Part shown: in pieces, positions 56,784 through 64,000 of the stretch
How the letters are laid out: the number at the start of each line of letters is the position of its first letter
How positions within the stretch are numbered: position 1 is the first letter of the stretch
NCBI GenBank assembly: GCA_022419385.1
Contig: JAJUBI010000001.1
Coordinates: forward strand, 744,001-808,000
Reading direction: 5' to 3'
DNA length: 64,000 nt
DNA from: Paraconiothyrium sp. Pb-2020
Taxonomy: Eukaryota; Ascomycota; Dothideomycetes; Pleosporales; Didymosphaeriaceae
The notes under the pieces: model-generated
Told to the model about the DNA's origin: nothing
Databases searched by the model: none
Seen by the model: only the letters and a program-made list of their open reading frames with translations
Translations under genes and position numbers: made by a program

Positions 56784-57592
56784 CTAGTAGTCGGAAGCAG
56801 CGCTCTGGGGGAACTCGAAGTTGACGGTCTTGCCAGTGAGGCGCTTGTAGACCTCGGAGTAGGTGTCGAGCCTGTAGTCGACACCACCACGCTCCTTCTC
56901 ATCAAGAACAACCTTAAGCTGCTTGGAGCCGTCCTCTTTGGTGCGGAGACGCTTGCCGACAATCTCGACGGGGTAGACAAGATCGGTGAGGATGTTGTCG
57001 TGGACAGCGGTGAGAGTCCGCGAGCGGGGGCGCTTCTGGGTCTGGTTGGAGCGCGAGCGGTTGGAACGCTTGGGACGGGGGAGAATGCGGCGGGAAGCGA
57101 CCAGGAGGACGTGGCGGTCGGAGAACTTCTTCTCGAGCTCACGGGTGAGGCTGACAGAATTAGCAAAAACGTCGCAAGATTGAGTGACTAGAGCTTACCG
57201 CTGCTGGACCTTGTGCCAGCCCTGGAGAAGGGGAACCGGGACGAAGATGACAATAGCCTTGCGTCCGTGACCGACCTCGATCTAAGAATCCTGGTGTCAG
57301 CAAAGCTGCCCAGTGCCCACCGCCTCTTCGTTCAACAGTGTATATGGTGTGGTGCGCGACGGCTTCGGCGTGCGAGAGCGCATCGAGGGAGGTAGAGGTG
57401 TGTTGCATCTGTGTAGAGGTAATTGATTCATCTTACCTCGCGAGCGGACACGAACTGAAGAGGGCGCAGAGAGCTCCTCAGGTCAGGGATGTTGTTCTGG
57501 AGGTCCTCAAGGGCATTGTTGATGGCGACCTCGATCTCGGAGGGCGAGCTCCTGGACGGGCTGTTGGCAGCGATCTTCGTGTAGTTCGACAT
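56784..57592 (-). CDS. RPS7: 40S ribosomal protein eS7
   Basis: Exons 57592-57437, 57281-57199 and 57150-56784 encode 201 residues, the usual eS7 length. Diagnostic segments are EIEVGHGRKAIVIFVPVPLL, made by joining exons 1 and 2, KVQQRLTRELEKKFSDRHV, the basic RILPRPKRSNRSRSNQTQKR and the end VDYRLDTYSEVYKRLTGKTV. The protein is part of the small ribosomal subunit and is needed for 18S rRNA maturation. Intron 1 is 155 bp and intron 2 48 bp; no box C/D or H/ACA snoRNA was found in them. The start context is cgccaacATG. Confidence 0.96.
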
Positions 57593-59065
57593 GTTGGCGG
57601 TTGGCGGATGTGTCGAAATCGAAGGTGTCCTGGAGTTGGAAGAAGAATTATGGCGTGTGGGCAATATTCGCGCCTGCCGCGCACGGTAAGCGAGAACGCT
57701 AGTCGAGGCTAGGCTGCTTGGGTGCTGGTGGCTTGGCAATCGAATGTGCCCAGATCGGCTCTTAGAGACTCTCCAGCAACACGACTCTATATATCAGTTA
57801 TCCTCAATAATCTGATAGCTTCATACGTCTATAAAAAACTTAAGGATTCGACGAGATTTGCCGTCACTATATAAATTCTGGTTTTGTGCTCCCATGTTAC
57901 TCCGAAGGATTCGTTCCCGAAAGAGGCTAGCGTGTGTACCGTACCCCCTACACCGGTACAGAACACTGCAATCTCTAGGCCCCTCGAGCAGTCGTTGCGC
58001 ATCATGACCACATGTGCATCGTCGCAGCGAAAGGGGCTGATTAAAACCACCTGCATTGGAATTATAGCACGGGATACACGTCAATGTATATTGGAAGTGT
58101 GAGCACTCGATACATGATCCCTCACAATTGCAGCTTATATCAGATCCGCTCAATAAACAAAACGATACCCAAATGTCATTAATTAAAGAGTAACTTCCAG
58201 GCTCAGTAGATATGTACTCGCCACTAGCTGCCATGAGACCCAGATAACGAGCAGAGTTTAATACTACAGAAATCAATATTCGACTAGGATGAGATCTCAA
58301 ACCCATGAAATTCACATGTTCTCAAAGTAAACAAAAAGGATAGAGGGATACTCTTTCTCTGAAACAAATCCATCTAGATATCTTTTTCTCTAGGATCAAG
58401 GTCAACGGTGTAACGGGTAAGGATTTTTCAAAAGACATATAAGTGAAAGAAAACTGAAATTTATGACCTGAATTCGGAATCAAAAATCCAGAATGTGTAT
58501 GCCTTGTGCAACATGCGCTCTTTTACTTAGTAAATCAAGGCTTAGCACAATAAAACCTGATGGAATATTCAGGTTGCTTATGCTGGTCATGGTTGGTGGT
58601 GGTGGGAATTAGGCTGTGGGAGGTTCAGAGTGAAGTTTGTGCAATTTAGGCATCCCTGAAAAATTCGTATGTGCCTTCGGTCGCATGCATGTTACGGTGA
58701 TTTAAAGTAATTTTCCCACTCTCGAAACGTGTAACTGCTCCTAGATAATTTTGTAAGCAAACCTGCAGTTCACAGCAATTATGTGGATTGGCTTGCGTTT
58801 TAGAACACACAACATAGTGGGATCATGCATTGAGACGTTTCATGATGGACTAATTCAGTACTGCAGCAGAAATCGTGATGGCGACTAGCCTATCAGTGCA
58901 TCCGGGAGAGAAGCTAGTAGCAGGACAGGAGTGTTCCTCAGAAGACTCTTCTCGTCTACCCTCCATACCTGTCATTGGAACTTGTCCATTCGTAGGCCAC
59001 CGCCTTGATATAACGCCATGTATGCCCGTGTCACGCTATCTTTGAATTCGTGAAAGGTGTCTGGT
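57593..59065. other. AT-rich gene-poor region
   Basis: About 1.5 kb between RPS7 and the exonuclease-domain gene, clearly richer in A/T than its surroundings from about 57770 to 58900. A minus-strand open frame at 57821-58315 (164 codons) is Cys-rich but shows no domain or splice context. It could be a degraded element or simply promoter and 3' sequence. Confidence 0.5.
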
Positions 59066-61408
59066 TCACCAGGCCGCAGAGCCACCCCAGCCATCCGAAT
59101 TGTCCACCCTGCTGTGTCCGCCATCCGAGCCTCCGCGGCCAGTCTGAGTAGAAGCACTGTTGTTTCCGTGATCGACATCGAACGGTGCTGGAGTATCGTT
59201 TGCACCAGTCGGTAGGTTGGCTTTTGGCACCGCAGGTTTCTTCATCACTATGGGAACTGGCTCACCGCCATCGCCGTTGGTCTCAAGATCATCCCATATC
59301 TTGGAGGCATTCTCGATATCCTGGCTAAGCTCTTGCTGCTCGAAAGCGATCTTTGAGTCCTTCCGCGCATCCCAGATCTGCTGCAACTCAGGCGAGTTTC
59401 TGATAGATGCCTCACGCACACAGATGGCTAGGAAACATTGCACGGTGTACATTGCATCATTGCCTGCATTATGGAGTCCATAATGATCAATGTTGAACCT
59501 CTCTAAGATCTTTGCAAGCTTTGTGGTCTGCTCTTCACGTTGCCAGACGCGGAAGAGAATCGCCGAATCTTGGGCTTCAAGGAGGTTCGGAAGGACCAAC
59601 GGGTCGAAACCTAGGTCTTGAAGGTATTTGACGTCCGAGAGAGTGTTATGGCCTAGAAATATCAGGTTACGCTTGTCGCCGCGCTCGATGTTATCGGCGT
59701 GGGGCATTTGGCCGGGCTTTGCGCAGAATGGCGGCTCGAAGCATGCCGCAACGGAAGTGGGCAGGTCCTTTTGAGACACAAATTCGGATTGACCAAAGAA
59801 GAAGCTTCCAGGGCAACCAGCAACGTACTCACTGTTGACCAAATGAGCAAATTCTGTGACTCGGAAATGGCGAGCCTGAATCAAGTCCCTCCATGCCTTG
59901 CCATCCTTGCCGGGAGCGACATGGATCAGATCGCGGGTATCTAGTGTGGCGATGCCAACCTCTGTGATCTTTCGATGGTCCTTCTCATACGCCTCGACGT
60001 CGACGCAGACAAAGACGACCGAGCGATCATATGAGAAGGGCACAGAGCGGGAAACATCAACTGCTGGGATTGCTGGAGGTGCAGATAATCCTGGATTCGA
60101 GGTTAGCAATTTGTAAGCCTCGTTACAGTGTGATATAAGATGTCTAGGCTGTGATCCGACAATGTTTAGGCCACTGTGTGCAGAATGAGTGCTCACCATC
60201 AGTTGCACTTGGTCGGAGTCCTAGGTAACGCTGAGCCCTCTTGAGCTGATCAGTGAACACCTTCAGGTTCTTCAACCGCTTCACTCTGCTCTTTTCCTTC
60301 GAGGCTTTGCTCTTGTTCTTCGTAACCTCCCATGCCTCCTCAATCATGTCCTTGAACTCCTCAAGCATCTGAGCATCTAGCGGAGGTAGAGCAGGTTCGC
60401 CAGGCGCACGAACACCCACGAGTGGGACCTGATCCGTCATGCTGTTGTACTCGTCCCTATTATGCGATCTACCGAGATAACGTGGCCGGCAGCGAGGATG
60501 ATCTGGGAAGCGGAGAACGAGTCCTTCTTCGCGCTGTGAATCGGTGATCTTGAGTCCGAGCTTGAGATGCGAGTTGATTTCCTTCAAGAGATCGTGGACT
60601 TGGCTCTCGCGAACGAGGATGAGAGGTTTGGACTCCTCAATGTCCCAGAGATAGTATCTATCAGAGTCAGCGTTATGTGCAGTACTATGAGTACTACATC
60701 GAAGTTTGGGGTGTTGTGGTGCTCGTCCTGGGGGCGCGGGGCACATCGTATTTAAACGTTTCGCAAGTCACTTAGTGAGGGTGAGGGTGAGAGTGACAGT
60801 TTGCGAACAAGAGAAGACGACACACTTGAGATCACACATCGGCTGGAGATAACTTACAGATCCCACTCACGAGCCCAAAACTTTCCTTGGTCGAAAAAGG
60901 CCGATGCAATATCTTGCATGCAGTCCTTGTTGCAGAATTTGTAAGGATACTTTGAGAGGGCGACAATAGGCGTGAAGTATTTCTCATGAGGCGCCGCTTG
61001 CTCGCTTCGCTGGAGTAACGCAGGTGGTAGTGGATGAGTAGGAAGGGCCGAGAGCTGAGGATCCGATCCCAAGTTATGCGAACTCTCGGTGCCTTGAACC
61101 CATACGAACCTACGATCAGTGTTCTCATGCTGTCCGTTTGTGGGAGGGGCATCTGCCTTCGCGTCCTGTGTGACCATCCTGGCATCAGGTGAGGGATTCC
61201 GTTTGCCGGCGTCGCCGGTAGGCTTTATGGGTATATCCTCCTTATCCTCAGCGACAATGGCTTTGGGTACCAGTGCCACACTACCACCAGGGGCAGGTTT
61301 GTCATCCATGGAGGGCTCGGGAGAAGGGACCCGGTCAGGTAACGCTGCGAGATCATGCTCCGAAAGAACGCGGAGGCGCTCCAAACGAGCAGCTAATTTG
61401 GAATCCAT
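59066..61408 (-). CDS. Gfd2/YDR514C-like DEDDh exonuclease-domain protein
   Basis: Exons 61408-60858, 60657-60197 and 60090-59066 encode 678 residues. The N-terminal part has a disordered segment and then a conserved block KYPYKFCNKDCMQDIASAFF. A middle basic helix (TKNKSKASKEKSRVKRLKNL) follows. The C-terminal third is an RNase H-fold exonuclease: FVCVDVEAYEKDHRKITEVG (Asp-x-Glu), FLGHNTLSDVKYLQDLGF (Asp) and HNAGNDAMYTVQCFLA (His and last Asp). All DEDDh residues are present, so activity is plausible. The tail is Gly/Ser-rich (GGSDGGHSRVDNSDGWGG). Relatives are little studied; a role in RNA metabolism is likely by family, but the substrate is unknown. Confidence 0.85.
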
Positions 61409-62386
61409 GTTGCGCCGTAAAACAAACGAATGCGATCATGGAGTGGAGTGGGGCGGGGACGATTGGACTTCGGAATGGCAGACGTCTTTTTATCCAATGC
61501 GCGGGCAGGAGTGTTTGCTTGGCCAACGCAAGTGAAGGGGAATTGTTGAACGAGGCAGGTACGATGTGAGTCCACCGAAAGGCAAGTGTAGCTGGAAAAG
61601 CGGGAAACATGCCAGGTCAATTCGCAAGCGAAGAAAGCCCACGTCGTGTGCACGCCTTTGGATAGGTGTCCCTATTGCAGAGGGTGAGCATTGCATACAA
61701 GACACTGTTCACACTATCGAGTCAAGACCGTACGAGGACGTGGCGTGGCGGCTGCGCAAGCTCCCTCGAGGGCAGACAACGACTTGGTGGAGGCAAAGCT
61801 TGCAGGATCAGAATGAATTGAACCGACGTGGTTGGATTTACAGGCGAGAAGGAACATATTCGTGATGAAGCTAAGCGCATGCTGACAGGAATTACACTAG
61901 ACGTAGGACCAGGAATATTTGATCGCAGGTTGGCGGGCGCGTATCAGGAGAACATCGACACAAGGGCAAATGAATTGTATCTGGCGAAGATTTGCGGACC
62001 CTGATGAGTTCTCCGCGAGGGTACTAACTACGCGATAGGTAGAGCAGAGCAGTCATACGGCATACCTTTGTATGAGCAATTCTCCGAGCACTGCATCCCC
62101 GCCTCTGCGCCGCAAAGCGTGGGGAGTGGAGTTGGACTGCGCGCGTACCTGCAGATCATCGCCAAGCAGCGCGCCCAAAGCGGTTAGGCTTAAGGTCCCT
62201 CAAGAGGCGCCCATGCAACGGCAACCACGACGCAGCAGCCATCTTAGCCCGCCCGATCTATCACCATTGCCCCCGTCCGCCCCGTTCCCTCTCCCACTCG
62301 ACATTATTGACGCGTGGTTGGAGCGCCTGACGCGCCCGTCTGGCAACCCTCCACCAACGCGCGACCCGCGATGCGACTGCGACAAC
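61409..62386. other. divergent promoter region
   Basis: About 980 bp between the exonuclease-domain gene (minus) and the ING gene (plus). Includes a short upstream reading frame overlapping the ING start (62371-62394). Otherwise no gene. Confidence 0.5.
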
Positions 62387-62394
62387 ATGGCTGA
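62371..62394 (+). promoter_or_regulatory. overlapping upstream open reading frame of the ING gene
   Basis: A seven-codon frame whose stop (TGA at 62392-62394) lies just past the main ATG at 62387, in a different frame. Scanning ribosomes that use it would miss the main start, so it could dampen translation. It matters only if the leader begins upstream of 62371. Confidence 0.5.
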
Positions 62395-64000
62395 AGATGC
62401 AGCAGCCCAAGAAGAGGCGACGCCGCCGCCCGTCGCGAACCCAGACGCTCAAACCACCGTCAACGACTTCCTCGACTACACAGAGTTCTTCCCCTCAGAC
62501 CTCGTACGCTCGCTGCGCCTGATTGGCGATCTTGACCAGACCTACGTCGACGCTACGCAGACGGTTCACCAGCTCACTGTCAAGTACGGAAAGCTCCCCA
62601 CCATACCCGCCGGCGAGCGACCAGACCCTGTGACACTGCGCAAGGAGATCGCTCTTGCGCTCGACAAGGCAATATACGCTCGGGAGTCGTCATATGCAGA
62701 AGCGTCGCGGCTATATGAGGTTGCGGAGCGCCACAAGCATCGCATAGGCATAATTAAGAGGAAGCTCCAGGCGCAGCCAGAGCCACCATCCCGCGACCCT
62801 ACACCTGTTCCAGTATCACCCCAGGTGTCACGGGGAGTGAATCGCAACTTCACAACCCCGCACTTGCGCCTGACATTTGACGGTCGCTTTGGCGGCAGTT
62901 CGACTGCGCGCCCACGCGATCGCAAGAAGTCCCGGGTCCCGGTGCCTGGTGCGCGCATCCGCACAGCAAGCTTCTCGGACTCGGATGACTCTGAGGTGAG
63001 ATTCAACGCTGATCTCGCTATAGCACCAAAGAGACTGAAAGATTACAAGGACAAGGCACCGCGGCCTCCGAAGGTGCGCGTGCGGCCGCCAGGCTCTGGC
63101 ACCAACGTACACAGCTCCTTCGCCGGCATTTCTACGAGCAACGCGCTTGCCAGACTCTCGCCCCCGCCCGAAAACGCCAGGCCTGGCAGCAAGTGGGCGC
63201 CATGGTTCAAGCTTACCGAGTACGAGATGGCTGTCTTGCGGAAGAAGATGAAGAAGAACGCTGTTTGGACTCCAAGTGAAACTATGATTAAGCGTCAGCT
63301 GGAAGCGGGTGGTCGCGGACAAGAAGCATATGAGAAGGAAAAGAAACGCTGTGAAGAGACAGGCGACGCATTCCTTGATGAAGAGCCCGCCGCTCCGACT
63401 ATACGATCGATTGTGTCTCACGCTGTCACGGAAACTCCACCTGCACCCGCGCAGCCCGCACCGGCTCCCACCAACCAAATGCCCACGGACACCGAGCCTA
63501 CTCCGATCGAGCTTCACAGAGATGCGGACTTAGATGACGCTGATGTGTCTAGAGACCCTTCTGATTTCAGAGACACGAGACAGTCGAAGCGGGACAGTCG
63601 GCGTCGGCAGGCGTTTCGTGATGCACAGGAGCTGGAGAACGCCACAAAGAGGATGAAGGAGGCTGCCGACTGGATGCAAGAGCTGAGCTTTAGCTCAAAG
63701 AAATCTGCTGCAAAGCCCTCCAACAAGCGCAAGCGTGATTCAACGCCGCCAGCAGTCGAGACACCGGCTGGAGGGACTAGAGAGCCGTCGTTACTCTCGC
63801 AAGACAGTGGCACTGGGCCACCTGAGCGAAAGAAGCCGCGGTTGAATCTTAAATTAGCCAACGGTGGACCTTCAACACCACAGGACCTTACACCTATTGC
63901 TCCGTCGCCCGGCGCGAAAGGCCTGGTAGCGTTCCCTGAGACTTCCAAGACGACCACTGTGCAGGTACCTCTGGCCCCAGCAGGACCCGGCACACCGAAG
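62387..64000 (+). CDS. ING-family chromatin protein, 3' end outside the window
   Basis: Open from 62387 to the window end without a stop (538 codons so far, no intron needed). The N-terminal ING domain (about residues 28-125) reads LDYTEFFPSDLVRSLRLIG and LDQTYVDATQTVHQLTVKYG, then a helical part with YAEASRLYEVAERHKHRIG. The known portion continues as a long disordered, charged region with helical patches (WFKLTEYEMAVLRKKMKK; RRRQAFRDAQELENATKRM). ING proteins (Pho23, Yng1, Yng2 in yeast) tie histone acetyltransferase or deacetylase complexes to H3K4me3 through a C-terminal PHD finger, which would lie beyond 64000. The subclass cannot be assigned without it. Confidence 0.82.
   Translation, partial: MAEDAAAQEEATPPPVANPDAQTTVNDFLDYTEFFPSDLVRSLRLIGDLDQTYVDATQTVHQLTVKYGKLPTIPAGERPDPVTLRKEIALALDKAIYARESSYAEASRLYEVAERHKHRIGIIKRKLQAQPEPPSRDPTPVPVSPQVSRGVNRNFTTPHLRLTFDGRFGGSSTARPRDRKKSRVPVPGARIRTASFSDSDDSEVRFNADLAIAPKRLKDYKDKAPRPPKVRVRPPGSGTNVHSSFAGISTSNALARLSPPPENARPGSKWAPWFKLTEYEMAVLRKKMKKNAVWTPSETMIKRQLEAGGRGQEAYEKEKKRCEETGDAFLDEEPAAPTIRSIVSHAVTETPPAPAQPAPAPTNQMPTDTEPTPIELHRDADLDDADVSRDPSDFRDTRQSKRDSRRRQAFRDAQELENATKRMKEAADWMQELSFSSKKSAAKPSNKRKRDSTPPAVETPAGGTREPSLLSQDSGTGPPERKKPRLNLKLANGGPSTPQDLTPIAPSPGAKGLVAFPETSKTTTVQVPLAPAGPGTPK

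Noticed and set aside
57282..57436. snoRNA in RPS7 intron 1
   Set aside because: No box C plus box D pair and no H/ACA pattern in the 155-bp intron; the only CTGA is at the splicing branch point.
57821..58315. 164-codon minus-strand gene
   Set aside because: Cys-rich but without a signal peptide, domain or splice context, in an AT-rich region. Not strong enough to call as a gene.

Overview
The window looks like a gene-rich stretch of a filamentous ascomycete nuclear genome, probably Dothideomycetes. This rests on protein-coding genes on both strands, mostly short (about 45-130 bp) GT-AG introns with CTAAC/CTGAC-like branch points, and typical fungal families: an AA9 polysaccharide monooxygenase, a DUF202 membrane protein, a sacsin-like DUF3684 protein, a Gfd2/YDR514C-like exonuclease and a CtIP/Sae2 protein. 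Class-level placement is inference. No rRNA, tRNA, intact transposon or CRISPR-Cas locus was recognised.

Layout. 0-8.6 kb: a small membrane protein, a secreted AA9 LPMO with a GC-AG intron, three orphan genes (two share a recently duplicated 3' module) and a secreted S51/cyanophycinase-like peptidase. 9-19.5 kb: a CYC2-like mitochondrial reductase, a DHA2-type MFS transporter gene broken by clustered indels, a sugar/maltose-type MFS transporter, bifunctional 6-phosphofructo-2-kinase/fructose-2,6-bisphosphatase, and a DUF202 membrane protein. 19.8-35.7 kb: RNase H1, a RING protein, the seven-knuckle RNA-binding protein GIS2, an F-box/WD protein, then two recombination genes tail to tail (CtIP/Sae2 and RAD57), then a YAT2-like carnitine acetyltransferase. 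36.0-41.3 kb: no gene, but a long array of degenerate units of about 46 bp, each with a conserved core and a variable tail. 41.7-64 kb: TRS120, a 5.2-kb sacsin-like gene with one frameshift, a CCCH zinc-finger protein, a glutathione S-transferase, ribosomal protein eS7, a DEDDh exonuclease-domain protein, and the 5' part of an ING-family chromatin gene cut by the window end.

Most genes are housekeeping and not obviously a pathway. Exceptions are the CtIP/Sae2-RAD57 pair (DNA end resection and Rad51 loading) and the GC-AG-spliced LPMO with the two transporter genes, which fit a plant-biomass or sugar-using lifestyle. RNase H1 and the GST gene share the same 5' design: a weak first AUG opening a basic, mitochondrial-leader-like segment, then a strong second AUG with no AUG in between.

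The strongest unexplained signal is the 46-bp-period array at 36.0-41.3 kb. It is preceded by a TATA element and a GC-rich hairpin. Its period is not a multiple of three, so it is not a repeat protein. What it does is unknown.
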